Under the pieces are notes generated by a model, which worked only from the letters and a program-made list of their open reading frames with translations, made no database searches and was not told where the DNA came from. Shown one piece after another: positions 37,870 to 51,383 of a DNA stretch of 64,000 nt; within the stretch, counting starts at the first letter, position 1; the number at the start of each line of letters is the position of its first letter. The stretch comes from Sinonovacula constricta (Eukaryota > Mollusca > Bivalvia > Cardiida > Solecurtidae), in assembly GCA_007844125.1 (NCBI GenBank), contig CM017572.1:27323248-27387247 (forward strand). Direction: 5' to 3'. The translations under genes were made by a program, and so were the position numbers.

Positions 37870-39139
37870 GTATGTATATATATTTATATATATCTACTAT
37901 CTAACATTTGGGTAGTTCAAGCGTGGCTTGTCTACTGGTATATAAAATTTAAATATCTGTGGAAATTTTGATAGAACCTTTTCTTATTTACCTATAAAAA
38001 TAATGTTTTTATGAATCCACTTGCAATTTCATGATGTTTTATCTTTATTTGTTATGCGTATTGTTAATACGATTCCGTCTCATTCCATTTTTGTTACAAA
38101 CTATATTACTAACAAACATGTCAACATCACTCAAAGAACAATGAAATCTGTTTTCGGCACACCGACACTTAACAGGTCATACGGCGCCGAATACATAGAA
38201 GTTTATTGTGAACTGAGAATAATCAGGTAAAAACTAAACTATGTAAGTAAACAACAGAAAAATATAAAAATCTGTTTTTAATAATGTGAACTATAATTGA
38301 AAATAGGTTAATATATTAATATAAAATCTGTAACGGTTGCTAAAAACAGTTTAAAAATTTATAACTTATTAAGAGTATTAATCTCGTTCAAAAAGCAAAC
38401 AAGTTTAGAATCCGACACTGTCCTAAACAGTTCGTACATGTTATTGACATTAAAATACTTCAACCGAACATGGTCCATGAACGTGATAGAAAATACATCT
38501 GTTGTGATGGTCAGTAGTAACATAGATTTGGTTTTGGATTGCAATGGTCGTTTCAATCATACATCTACTGTTTTGACTTTTTTCTTTTTCAGTTTTTATA
38601 TCAATATTGATGGACGGTTTGTTAATATTGAAATTGTAAGTTAAAGACGACTAATCGGTTGACAGGACCATTTAATATTTATTGGTCGAAATATGATACA
38701 CGATAATTTATAGCATGAGAATTCGAAAGTAAAATAATTATATATGTAACAAATCTAGAAGTCTAATATGTCATTTAAATATTCACCACTTTTCTAATCA
38801 ACTTCTGTCCATGATACATGCAATAACTGTTTAAAATATCAACCAGCCTTGGCTAGTGCTAGGACAAGATGACATTATTTCACTTTTAAGGGCTATATTC
38901 TTTCAATATTTTAACATCGCCTTCAAGTTTTAGCATCACCGAAAGCTATTCAGTAACTGAACTAGTTATCTGTTATCCATGTATCTTTGGTCACATATTT
39001 CTTAACTTTTCAGTTGTCTTTGCTTGGTCCATATTTAGAAATAAAAAATAATTTAAGGTTGCAATATTTTTAACATTTAACATCAATGATCAATGCCCTT
39101 TGAACTTCGACCATGCGCTCTTATTTTTATTTCTATCAG

Positions 39140-39169
39140 TTTCAGTAAAGTTGACCAAGCTCTTGAAAG
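39140..39169 (+). CDS. Micro-exon type C2, 30 bp
   Basis: Acceptor TTCTATCAG, donor GTAGGT, phase 1-1. Encodes VSVKLTKLLK. Compared with C1 it has many changes in 30 bp, nearly all altering the peptide. Confidence 0.5.
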
Positions 39170-40280
39170 GTAGGTATTTGGATAGCATTTATGTAGTTAG
39201 TTTGAACATTTGCTTCGACAAAAAATTGACGGTCACACGTTGTATTATCTTTTTATAAATCCCCTGTTTTCTGCCGTCACAGTTACACAGAGTTACAATT
39301 AGGCGTGGATCGAAATATGCGATATTTATATTGAGTCAAATACTTTTAATTTCATGTGCTATGAGCTTTCACACCTGGATATAAGTAAACGGAACTAAAT
39401 GTTCCTTTTTACAAAAATGAAGTGCCGAAGATTCTGTACTGGTGGGACACTTTATCATTTCATTCGACCTTGAACACTTGGATGTCATATTACACACAAG
39501 GTGAAACGGCAACGTTTACCGCTTTTAAAGGTAAATCGGAAAAAGTTAAAACCCGTTTTTTGAGCGCTCCATCTTTGCACTTCCTGAAGGTTTCGTAGGC
39601 AAACGGTGTAAATTAAAATATGTATTTTTATCTTTCTTTTACTACTCTGTTGTATTGAATTTATTTTTATGAAACGCTGCTATCAGGCCTGCTGTAAACT
39701 TAGAAAACTTAGAGTTATTGCAGGATCGATCGATGTTGTTATTATTCAGTGTTTTTCAATGTTATGTCTATGTTGATAGTCATGATAATGCTTTTGCTAT
39801 TGCAAAACTATATTTATAGAGCTGGTTAATTTATTTCAAGTTTGTTCTTCGAATAGATCGAAGTCTACTTATTTACTGCAATAGATCAGATAAAAGCAAC
39901 TTGCTAAAGATATAAACATTATAATTAGCCACAGTCGTAAATTATTTAATAACTGTGTTAATACTAAATTTTGACGCACAAGTTTAATAAAAGATGCATT
40001 TAATATAAACTTGTAGTTCTTGCCAACACCTGAATGCCTGTTTAAGTTGGCTTTTCATTTGTTCGACGATTTTTATCACATTCGTGGTCTTAGCTGGAAT
40101 TTGGAATACGTAATGAATGTGTACATGACTCTAACTGTTTGACCTGTTTATAAAGTTCAACAAAAACTGGTATATATCCCTGCATAATCAGTTGCAAATG
40201 TATCGATTTTTACTAATGCAGATCAGAAACAATGTCATCGACACCAGAAATATATAAAACCGACTAATAAGGTCAATATA

Positions 40281-40720
40281 TAGGGAATAATAAGTCAGTA
40301 GCAGATATATATATTTTTTTTTTTTTTTTTAATATTCCGTATTTATCTGTAGAAATAAATACAACATCTGACACGATAATAATTAGCTAACGAAATAGCT
40401 CAGTAGGACAACGTGTCTGTACTTCGCGTTGGAAAGTAGCCGACCCGGTTCAAATCCACCTGAAGACAGACAACTTTTTTTTTCAAAACTTTTTTTTATT
40501 AAATCCACGTAAATTATTATAGGTATTAAATCTGAATTGACAGATTTTCAACAAAATGAAAACAAAATCAATTATAATGAATACATTAAACTTGACGAAA
40601 CGTTTTTTTAAAAGTAGTTCCTTGACCTTACATATTCATACACCTACTGACCTAATAAACCTAAGGTTATTCGACCCCCCTTTATTAGGTCAGTAGAGGG
40701 CGTAATGACGGGATAACTAT
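40281..40720 (+). mobile_element. tRNA-derived SINE with 3' hairpin, copy 3 only
   Basis: Contains an A box (TAGCTCAGTAGGACAACGTG, 40396) and a B box (GGTTCAAATCC, 40447-40457) at tRNA spacing, then a long AT-rich body. It ends with an inverted repeat CTACTGACCTAATAAA / TTTATTAGGTCAGTAG near 40648-40695. The site is empty in copies 2 and 4, so it inserted after duplication. GTCAGTAG text also occurs at the 5' start. Confidence 0.75.
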
Positions 40721-41410
40721 TAAACGGTTTGCCATATTACGTAAATATATCCGTCTTAACAAAACACTATACATGTCTAAAACAGCATCCTGCACCGTCA
40801 GCAGTGTGATGATCTTTAGCATTAATGGTGTAAATATGAACATTTTACACATACGAAGATGTACATAGAAAATGTTTTTTTAATGTATTGTTCGTGATAT
40901 TTAAGGGTGTTTCCAATAAAGAAAAAAAGAAAGCAACACCGTTTAATATGTACCACCTTTGGGCGCTTTCAGATATGAATAACCATATGATGTCTATTTA
41001 ATGATTGAATCTCATTTTGGTGACGTGCATGCTTTTTCAAAAGCTAATCCCGTAGGTGCATTGAACAAAGCGCATTATCAACGAAAACAAGTGAATGCGT
41101 ATTGAAAAGGTATTGGTCTTAGGAGTTGACAATGCAGTGGCATCAAATATATACAATCTGCACTCATATTATTATTATATGACTTTGATTTCTTTTCCAA
41201 ATAAAAATATTAGGGTTATAAAACTACTCATGTGAATTTCAGCCAATGTCAAGGAGCTGGAAATACCAACATGTTAATGCCACAGGCATTTCTTTATATT
41301 AGGATTTAAATGTTACCCAGATAACAGTTACGTTAGTTTGTGTAACATTTACAGATTACTGTCCTTTGAACTACTGTAATATTATTTTATTTTTATTTTA
41401 TTAACTTCAG

Positions 41411-41434
41411 ATCAATCGAAGGATGCCGATTCAG
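41411..41434 (+). CDS. Micro-exon type D2, 24 bp
   Basis: Acceptor TTAACTTCAG, donor GTAATT, phase 1-1. Encodes DQSKDADS; one base differs from D1 (Pro to Gln). Confidence 0.5.
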
Positions 41435-42081
41435 GTAATTATTATGTTTAACATGTTATAATTTGGTGTTTGCCATCGGTTTTATAACAATTGTTAACAA
41501 AAACACAGAAAATACATACATTTTTATAAGCAAGCTGACATAAGCGTTAAATTCGGGATTTTCAAATTCTCTTTTGTTTTCTTACACATTATTTTTATTA
41601 CCGTCCTGTGTGACTGAAAGGAAAGACGATGAAAATTTTCATTCCTTCCCAATGCAAGATTTGTTCGCCTCGGTCAATTAGGAGAATGTAATGCAAAGAG
41701 ATTCAATTTAACCGGTTGGAAGTTCTTAATTGAAAAATACCTAATGCAAAAATGTTCTAAATTATCTCTATTTTTCTGTGTTTTATTAATTATCTTCAAA
41801 GAGTTTTTTTTTGCAGAGAGCAAAGGACTAGATAGCAAGAAAAACACATTACGGTGATGTAGATGTATTTTATCAATAACAAACCAAATACGAGAATGAT
41901 ACGGCCTACATACAGCTCAAATATCAATGAGAGTAGGTATCTCTTGAAAGTTGAAAATGCACCGACAAACGTACATCAAACATACATGCATTTAATTTCG
42001 TCCAATAATAAAGTACGGACCCTTTAAGTTATGATCACGTTCAGAAATTAACATTTGATTTCTTTCCTTTTTTATATTCAG

Positions 42082-42120
42082 CTCCCCCCGACGGATTAGG
42101 ACAACACTCTGTCCGATCAA
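42082..42120 (+). CDS. Micro-exon type B3, 39 bp
   Basis: Acceptor TATATTCAG, donor GTATGT, phase 1-1. Encodes APPDGLGQHSVRS. Confidence 0.55.
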
Positions 42121-44490
42121 GTATGTATATTTCATTTGTACATCTACAATCTGCAAGGAGTGCCTAGAAAAAATGTTTCATTGAACCCACGGGCAATTTC
42201 GTGGTGTATTGTATTTATTTTATAATTAAGTGTTTTCTTAATAAGATTACTTCTTATTCCATTTTCGTTACAAACTTTATTATTAACAAGCATGTCAACA
42301 TCAATATAAAAACAACGAAGTTTATTTATGAACGGGATTGAAAATACATCTGTTGTGATGGTGAGTGGTACTACACCTTTGGTTTCGGATTACAACTATC
42401 GTTTTGGTCTAGATTTCGATAAATGTACTGTTTATCTGACATAATATGATACACGACCATTTACAGCATGAGGATAAATATGTATATACCAAATTCTAGA
42501 GCAAGTAACTATATATTTAACAAATCTAATCGGCTAGCATTTTCTAAACAGCTTCTGTCCATGATACAACATGCAACAACTATTTAAAATATCAATAATC
42601 CTTAGCTTATACTAGGAGAGGACAACATTATTCAAGTTTTATCATCACTGGAAGCTATTCCGTAACTGCACTAGTTAACTTTTATCCGTGAAAGTCTGTT
42701 CAATTATTTTGCTAAAGTCTCAGTTGTTTTTGCCTGGACCATATTTAGAGATAAATGTTCATTTAAGGGTCGCATTAAATAATAATAAAAATATATCAAA
42801 ACTGTAGAGATATATTTTGATATTGTTCAATGGTCGATCAATTGTGACGTTGGAGACATAAAAATGATATGAATGGTTTTCTAAAGAAGGAACATTATCA
42901 GAAAGAGAATGTCAAGTTACACAAGGATGCAATAACAAACTGGTTGTCACAAAATAACTATAAGTGGACAAATATGGAAACTCTAGATTAAATTTGCAGC
43001 CAGTTTGAGTTTTATGAACTATTGATAAAAACACACACAAAAATACATATACATTTTAACTAAGTAAGGTGATATTAGCGTTTTATTTATGAGTATCAAG
43101 ATCTATTTCCTTACACATGAATTAGTTTTATTACCAACCTGTGTGACTGTTAACACGGACCATGACTATTTTCATTCTTGCCCAATGTAAGATTTGATAT
43201 TTCAATGAAAAGGTGTAAATGATTGAAAATTCTTAAAGGAAAAATATCGGATACATTTTGAGAAAAAAACATGTTTGTGAAGGGGAATTACAATTTATTT
43301 GAATTGGACCATCACAATAAGACGTTGTGTTAATATAAAGACCTCACCTCTGGATATCTTTTTGCAACGTAGAAAGTAGTTAATGGTTGACCATCTTTTC
43401 ACAAGATCAAAAATGATTGCTGATTCAAATCTGATTCAAAGTCAAGCAGGTTACATGCACTTTTTAACATGATTTGAAAAGTAAAGCTTAATTGGATCAT
43501 AATCTTATAATGAACAAAACAATAAGCACCTTGATTACTCAGTCTATCATTGCTCTGACATCAAACAAAATGAGATCCTATGACAAGGAAGTAAATATTA
43601 TGAACAAAACAGTCTTGTCATAAGACAAGTTTTAATTATGTGTATAATATTTACCAAACTGTGCAAAATATCATTACAACCAGAAACATGAAACGAAAAT
43701 ATTCAAAAGCCAGAACTGTCCAGATCAGGGGGTATATTTTACCGCCTTTGGCAAAATGAAAGCAAAATAATTTGAAAAGAAAGAAAAGAAAAAAAAGAAC
43801 ACTTTAGAGTAAAGAACTTAAAAAAATGTAGTGAGTGTTGTAAGACGTAGCTCCCTTTACAAAACTTAAACAAAACTGAACTACTTTAATATAGTGATGA
43901 AAACGGTCTATACTTGCGAGTTGAGGTATGTAGAAAAGAATTCTAAAGTAGGAAACAAAAAACTTAGAGATTGTATATTATACTTTGATCATGACCAAAA
44001 CTGGTGGTATCGGTAAAATGGGTAGATTAAATGTTATTCTGTCATAAAATCATTAATTAAACTAATTAATGGTCTCCAATATTTATCATTTGTTTCTGGT
44101 CTATTTTCTTAAACAATGTATTGATCAGCTTCGTTTGACTTTAATCAATTCTTATACTTGATTGCTTAAACTATCAGTTTTAAGTACATCATAATTTTGA
44201 TTCTGGCAAATTTGGTAAAGTATATGTTATTTGCCAAATGATTGCTGAGTATATTCTTTTTAAATATGTTTTCAGTGCAAGGTGAAGTGATATGAATCGG
44301 GTTGTCAAATTTGGTAATGAAAAGAAACTTTTATAAGTCCTACTATGATATAGAAATCAGTTCTTTTGATAACCTTTTCGGCTGTACTTGCTTAGCAGGC
44401 ACTTATAAAAGAATACAATATTGTACTGTTTAAACAATATAACTTTGAGACATTCAAATGAATCAAACAATATCCAAACATATCTCTACA

Positions 44491-44801
<311 letters not shown>

Positions 44802-44813
44802 TATCCATTATCT

Positions 44814-44888
<75 letters not shown>

Positions 44889-44896
44889 AAGTAGTA
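44814..44896. repeat. TAG/AGT trinucleotide microsatellite
   Basis: About 25 TAG units ending GAAGTAGTA, next to the TA run. Absent from copy 3. Confidence 0.95.
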
Positions 44897-47105
44897 TATT
44901 GTATGGTTTGGCATCGTCATGATTTTTTTTACAAAGTAAGTAACACGGCATTAAAAAACATCAAAATGATTTATAAAACAACGTGAAGACATTTGCCCTT
45001 TTGCCTCAAGGTTGGTACATTTCGCTCACAATTACCGTATATTATGTTTCTGTCTATGAGATCGTTTCTCTCTCTCTCTTTACCTACCTATCCATCTCTT
45101 CCTTTCTATTTTGCCATGTCTTTTTTTCTTTCCGTCTTCTCCGGAGTCTGTCTCACTCACCCACCAACCCCTATAATCTCGATTACCATCCCACCTCTCT
45201 TCGTATCATCCAATGTTTTGGGTAATCTTTACCAAGACTCCTGCTGTACCGTGAATTTGAAAAAAAATAAAATGAATTGATGAACCTCATAATTAAATAC
45301 TAAATACTATATGCCTTTGTGTTAGATAAATGGAAAAAAAAACACGTAAAACTTTGAACCTTATTAAGGCAAAATATTAATGTGTTATAAATTTCTCAGA
45401 CTTATAGTATACATATATGTAGATAATGTAATAGAACTTGTATGCCTTTTGATGATCAGATGTTTGAAAACTTGCATGTCTGTACTTTACATGTTGTGAA
45501 TAGAAATAAAAATAATGATTGCTACGATTTAGTAAATAATTGACTCAATACAAAGTCTATGACAATTTAAGCAGAACAAGCTGATTACCAATTTACATTG
45601 TCAAGGCAAAAAGTACAGATACAGATCAGTCAGCTCCAAAAGTGAGCTTTGTGTTCAAGGTGTATCTCATGCGTTGCCTGGTTAAAACATAGTGTTATGT
45701 CATCAACGCAAAATCGCCTATTACATTACTTAAAACTGGAGGTACCAGATTTTTATGATTTTTTTTATATTCTAACACTTGCAATTTCATACTTAAATAT
45801 ATATATCATAACTGCTTTTTCAAGTTTTAATCCCTGATTTCACGAAATTTACATAACGGTTTCCAAAGGTATACTGTTTTTTTTTTCTGCCTCGGTAATT
45901 TTAGGTAGTTTTATCTCATTGTTTTGATTAAACCAATCCACGTGGAAACTCCTTATACATTTCTGGTAAACAGTCTATCTAGCGTTTCATTCAACATACT
46001 TAACGCAACTTACCGATTTTTTTCTTATTTTACACTATTAAAAAAAGCATGAGAGACAGATATTTACACGTATGACTGTAGCTATTTCAATATTCTCTGA
46101 CAAATGATTTTGGTTGTTGATGACTCCAGACACATGTATGTGTGGAACAACTTGCGCTAGAAACAAAAGTCACCTAAACGACCTATTTACATTGTCGTTT
46201 TTCTTTCACTGGTTCTCTTACATATGCAGTGGCAGGCCGAGGCGTCAGCTTATGTCTGCATTTACGTTTCGATTTATATTAGCATTTACATGTGCATTTA
46301 TGTTTTCTAGGTTAAATTTGCATTAAAAAAATTCATGATGTTTTCTATTTATTTATTATGCCTCTTGCTAATAAGATTCCGGATTATTCCATTTTTGTTA
46401 CAAACTATATTACTAACAAACATATCATCATCCATCGAAGAACAACGCATTCTGTTTATGAACGGGATAGAAAATACATCTGTTGTGGTGGTAACAAAGA
46501 TTTGGTTTTGGAATACAATTGTCATTTTGATCACACAGCTACGGTTTTTATTTTTGAATTTTTTCAGTTTTTATATCAATATTGATCGACAGTTAATATT
46601 GAAATCGTAAGTTAAAGACGACTAATTGATTGGCAGGTCCATTTATTATTTGTTTGTCGTAATATGATACACGATAATTTATAGCATGATAATTCTAAAA
46701 TAAAATAATTATATATTTAACAAATGCAGTAGGCTAATATTTCATTTCCATTATACCATTTTTCTAATCAGCTTCCGTCCATGATACATGCAATAACTGT
46801 TTACAATATCAAAAAACCTTGGCTAATGCTAGGACAAGATAACATTATTTCACTTTTACGGTCTATATTCTCTCAATATTTTTACATCGCTTAAACATAG
46901 TTTTAGCATCACCAAAAGCTATTCAGTAACTGCACTAGTTAACTGTTATCCGTGAATCTCTGGTCACTTATTTCTTAACGTCTCAGTTGTCTTTGCTTGG
47001 TCCATATTTGGAAAAAAATAAGTTCGCCTTATTTTTTAACATTTTACATCAATGATCAATGTCCTTTGAACTTCGACCAGGCTCTTTTATTTTTATTTGT
47101 TTCAG

Positions 47106-47135
47106 TTTCAGAAACAGCGATTTATAGTTAGTTTT
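47106..47135 (+). pseudogene. Type C cassette, broken
   Basis: Acceptor TTTGTTTCAG and the first bases TTTCAGAAA are kept, but a deletion removes the 3' half and the donor. In phase it runs into a stop (AGT TAG). Confidence 0.6.
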
Positions 47136-48866
47136 AACGTTTGCTTAGACAAACAATTGACGGTCACACGTTATATTATTATTTTATAAATCCCCTGTTT
47201 TCTGCCGTCACAGTGACACAGAGTTACAATTAGGCGTGGATCGAAATATGCGATATTTATATTGAGTCAAATACTTTTGATTTCATGTGCTATGAGCTTT
47301 CACACCTGGATATAAGTAAACGGAACTAAATGTTCCTTTTTACAAAAATGAAGTGCCGAGGATTCTGTACTGGTGGGACACTTTATCATTTCATTCGACC
47401 TTGAACACTTAGATGTCATATTACACACAAGGTGAAAAGGCAACGTTTACCGCTTTTAAAGGTAAATCGGAAAAAGTTAAAATCCGTTTTGTTGAGCGCT
47501 CCATCCTTGCACTTCCTGAAGGTTTCGTAGGCAAACGGTGTAAATTAAAATATGTATTTTTATCTTTCTTTTACTACTCTGTTGTATTGAATTTATTTTT
47601 TTGAAACGCTGCTATCAGGCCTTCTGTAAACTTAGAAAACTTAGAGTTATTGCAGGATCGATCGATGTTGTTATTATTCAGTGTTTTTCAATGTTATGTC
47701 TATGTTGATAGTCATGATAATGCTTTTGCTATTGCAAAACTATATTTATAGAGCTGGTTAATTTATTTCAAGTTTGTTCTTCGAATAGATCGAAGTCTAC
47801 TTATTTACTGCAATAGATCAGATAAAAGCAACTTGCTAAAGATACAAACATTATAATTAGCCACAGTCGCGAATTATTCAATAACTGTGTTAATACTAAA
47901 TTTTGACGCACAAGTTTAATAAAAGATGCATTTAATATAAAATTATAGTTCTTGCCAACACGAGAATGCCTGTTTAAGTTGGCTTTTCATTTGTTCGACG
48001 ATTTTTATCACATTCGTGGTCTTAGCTGGAATTTGGAATACGTAATGAATGTGTACATGACTCTAACTGTTTGACCTGTTCATAAAGTTCAACAAAAACT
48101 GGTATATATCCCTGCATAATCAGTTGCAAATGTATCGATTTTTACTAATGCAGATCAGAAACAATGTCATCGACACCAGAAATATATAAAACCGACTAAT
48201 ACGGTCACTAAATTGTTAAACTGTTTACCATATTAAATAAATATATTTGTCTTAACAAAACATTATACATGTCTAAAACAGCATCCTGCACCGTCAGCAG
48301 TGTGATGATCTTTAGCATTAATGGTGTAAATATGAACATTTTACACATACGAAGATGTACATAGGAAATGCTTATTTATTGTATTGTTCATGATATTTAA
48401 GGGTGTTTAAAAATAGAAAAAGAAACAAAGAAACACCGTTTAATATGTACCACCGATTGCAGCTTTCAGATATGAATAACCAAGTCTCGATGATGTCTAT
48501 TTAATGATTGAATCTCATTTTGATGACGTGCATGCTTTTTAAAAGCTAATCCCGTAGGTGCATTTAACGAAGCGCATTATCAACGAAAATAAGTGAATGC
48601 GTTTTGAAAAGGTATTGATCTTAGGAGTTGACAATGCAGTGGCATCAAATATATACAATCTGCACTCATATTATAGAACTACTCATGTGAATTTAAGCCA
48701 AAGTCCAGGAGCTGGAAATACCAACATGTTAATGCTACAGGCATTTCTTTATATTGGGATTTAAATGTTACCCAGATAACACTTACGTTAGTTTGTGTAA
48801 CATTAACAGATTACTGTCCTTTGAACTACTGTGATAATCTTTTATTTTTATTTTATCAACTTCATG

Positions 48867-48889
48867 TCCATCGAAGGATACCGATTCAG
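48867..48889 (+). pseudogene. Type D cassette with lost acceptor
   Basis: The body TCCATCGAAGGATACCGATT and the GTAATT donor are kept, but the acceptor AG of D1/D2 (CTTCAG) reads CTTCATG, so the exon cannot be spliced at the ancestral site. Confidence 0.65.
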
Positions 48890-49180
48890 GTAATTATTAT
48901 GTTTAACAAAAACACAGAAAATACATACATTTTTATAAGCAAGCTGATATAAGCGTTAAATTCGGGATTTTCAAATTCTGTTTTCTTACACATTTTTTTA
49001 CCGTCCTGTGTGACTGTAAGGGAAGACGATGACTTTTCATTCCTTCCCAATGCAAGATTTGTTCGCCTCGGTCCATTAGGAGAATGCAATGCAAAGAGCT
49101 TCAATTTAACCGGTTGGAAGTTCTTAAATGAAAAATACCTAATGCAAAAATGTTCTAAATTATCCCTATTTATCTGTGTC

Positions 49181-50006
49181 CATATTGCCGACTGACCGTT
49201 CCAAGGCGGTAACTGTTGGGTTTGCTCTTTTTGTTAAATAACTCATCACATATTTGTTCTTACTTTTCTCTTGGCTTGCATGTGAAATTCCTTTGTTCTG
49301 TGCCTTTTCGGAGTTTGGTATATGTTGCAATGCTCATTGGACTTTGTCATATATTCTTATTCATGATCACAACAATGTTACTTGTGCAGTGTGGCGGTCG
49401 TAAAAAATCTCCCCGTGCATGTAATCTGTGTTGTCATTTAATTCATCCTATAAGGATTGTTACGTGTATTTCCTCTGATGGACATTGGACTTTGGTTCTT
49501 CAATTCCATCTTCACATGAACAGAATGCTACAACCATTTATTCGTCTCTGGTCATGTTTGTTCATGATTCAGAAAGTTAATTTCTTTTATATTCAATCAT
49601 CTTTGTGTAGTTTTTCAAATCGAAATAATACCATATTCTTTTCTCAACATTATGTGGACATTATTTTTCAATGACGTCACTACTTTCGTCATAACTTATA
49701 GAAAATATCAGCGCTTGGACATTTTGTATTCAATCGATCGTTTTCTTATCATTGCTTGCATTTGAGAAACTCGCCAGAAAGTGTGAGGTTAGAGCTCTGT
49801 AAAACCGGTTTAAGCACCCCAGTTGGTCCATATTGCCGACTGACCGTTTCAAGGCGGTAACTGTCGGGTTTGCTCTTTTCGTTAAATGACTCATCACAAA
49901 TTTGTTCTTACTTTTCTCTTGGCTTGCATGTGAAATACCTTTGTTCTGTGCCTTTTCGGAGTTTGGTATATGTTGCAATTCTCATAGGACTTTGTCATAT
50001 ATTCTT
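49181..50006 (-). mobile_element. 830-bp insertion with about 185-bp direct-repeat ends
   Basis: The block TCCATATTGCCGACTGACCG...GGACTTTGTCATATATTCT occurs at 49181-49365 and again at 49827-50006, with about 460 bp between. Copy 3 lacks it at the equivalent of about 41786, so the boundaries are clear. Related minus-strand copies lie at 59433-59960 and 61269-61442. The structure resembles a very small LTR-type element (TRIM-like), but ends are not TG...CA and no primer-binding site was recognised. Confidence 0.6.
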
Positions 50007-50301
50007 TTTAATTATCTATAAAGAGTTTTTTTTGCAGACAGCAAAGGACTAGATAGCAAGAAAAACACATTACGGCGATGTAGATGTATTTTATCAATAA
50101 TGAACCAAATATGAGAATGATAGGACTACATACAGCTCAAATATCAATGAGAGTAGGCATCTCTTAAAAGTTGAAAATGCACCGACAAACGTACATCAGA
50201 CATACATACATTTAATTTCGTACAATAATAAAGTACGGACCCTTTAAGTTATGATCACGTTCAGAAATTAACATTTAATTTCTTTCCTTTTTTATATTTA
50301 G

Positions 50302-50340
50302 TTCCCCCCGACGGATTGGGACAACACTCTGTCCGATCAA
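50302..50340 (+). CDS. Micro-exon type B4, 39 bp
   Basis: Acceptor TATATTTAG, donor GTATGT, phase 1-1. Encodes VPPDGLGQHSVRS. The last B cassette of the array. Confidence 0.5.
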
Positions 50341-50777
50341 GTATGTATATATTTCATTTGTTTATCTACAATCAGAAAGGAGGATAGTTCAAGCGTGCCT
50401 AGAAAAAAAAAACGTTTCTTTGAATCCACGGGATGTCTTTTATTTATTTTAGAAGTGTTTTCTTATTAAGATAACTTCTTATTTCACTTTCGTTACAAAC
50501 TTTATTATTAACAAACATGCCAACATCAATCAAAGGACAACGAAGTTTATTTATGAACGGGATGGAAAATACATCTGTTGTGATGTTAAGTGGTACTACA
50601 CCTTTGGTTTCAAATAACATTTTCGTTTTGGTCTAGATTCTGATACATGTTCTGTTTTTACTATTGACTTTTTCAGTTTTTCTATCAGTATTGCCAGTTA
50701 AAGGCGACTAATTGGTTGAGAGGGACATTCAACAATTATATGGCGTTTTATATGATACACGATCATTTATAACATGA

Positions 50778-50956
<179 letters not shown>

Positions 50957-51350
50957 ATTTTTTAGATTTTAACACTTGCAATATCATACTATAACAAATT
51001 GTATCATAAGTTTTATCCCTGTTTCAATTGTTTGACACTATTTACATAACAGCCTCCGTCCGTATAATAGTTTCTTTTTTTCCAATAATATCGGTACTCG
51101 TTTTGTCTAATGTTATTGATTAAACCACTTCACGTGGAAACTACTACTTATTCATTTCAGGTAAACGACATTCCTAACTACCGGATCTATCTGATATTGT
51201 TCTTAATTTACACCATTAGGAATTAGCATAAGCGACATATATTAAAACATATGAATAATATGTGTATTAATTAATAATATGTTTTTATTTAAAGTGATAA
51301 AAAGGACGTATAAGAATAACCACAATTTGTCTTAAATTTTATGTTGACAG

Positions 51351-51383
51351 GTCCATCATTATCGAACGCGGACGAAGAACTTC
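51351..51383 (+). CDS. Exon: last linker exon before the protease, 33 bp
   Basis: Acceptor ATGTTGACAG, strong donor GTAAGT at 51384, phase 1-1. Encodes GPSLSNADEEL. The pending C joins GT of the next exon to give Arg. It lies outside the duplicated block and is probably constitutive. Confidence 0.6.

Larger units (their letters stand above)
34271..42975 (+). repeat. Tandem-duplication copy 3
   Basis: 8.7 kb between anchors GGAAACTCTAGATTA at 34271 and 42976. Very close to copy 4: 34.1-35.9 kb and 42.8-44.6 kb differ by only a few bases per hundred by eye. Carries cassettes at 37816, 39140, 41411 and 42082, all with intact splice sites. It also holds a SINE (40281-40720) absent from the other copies. 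A pyrimidine-rich tract at 36020-36120 is repeated in copy 4. Confidence 0.9.

Noticed and set aside
49216..49674. 152-codon open frame
   Set aside because: Lies entirely in the 830-bp repeat element, is not open in the related copies and has no recognisable domain.
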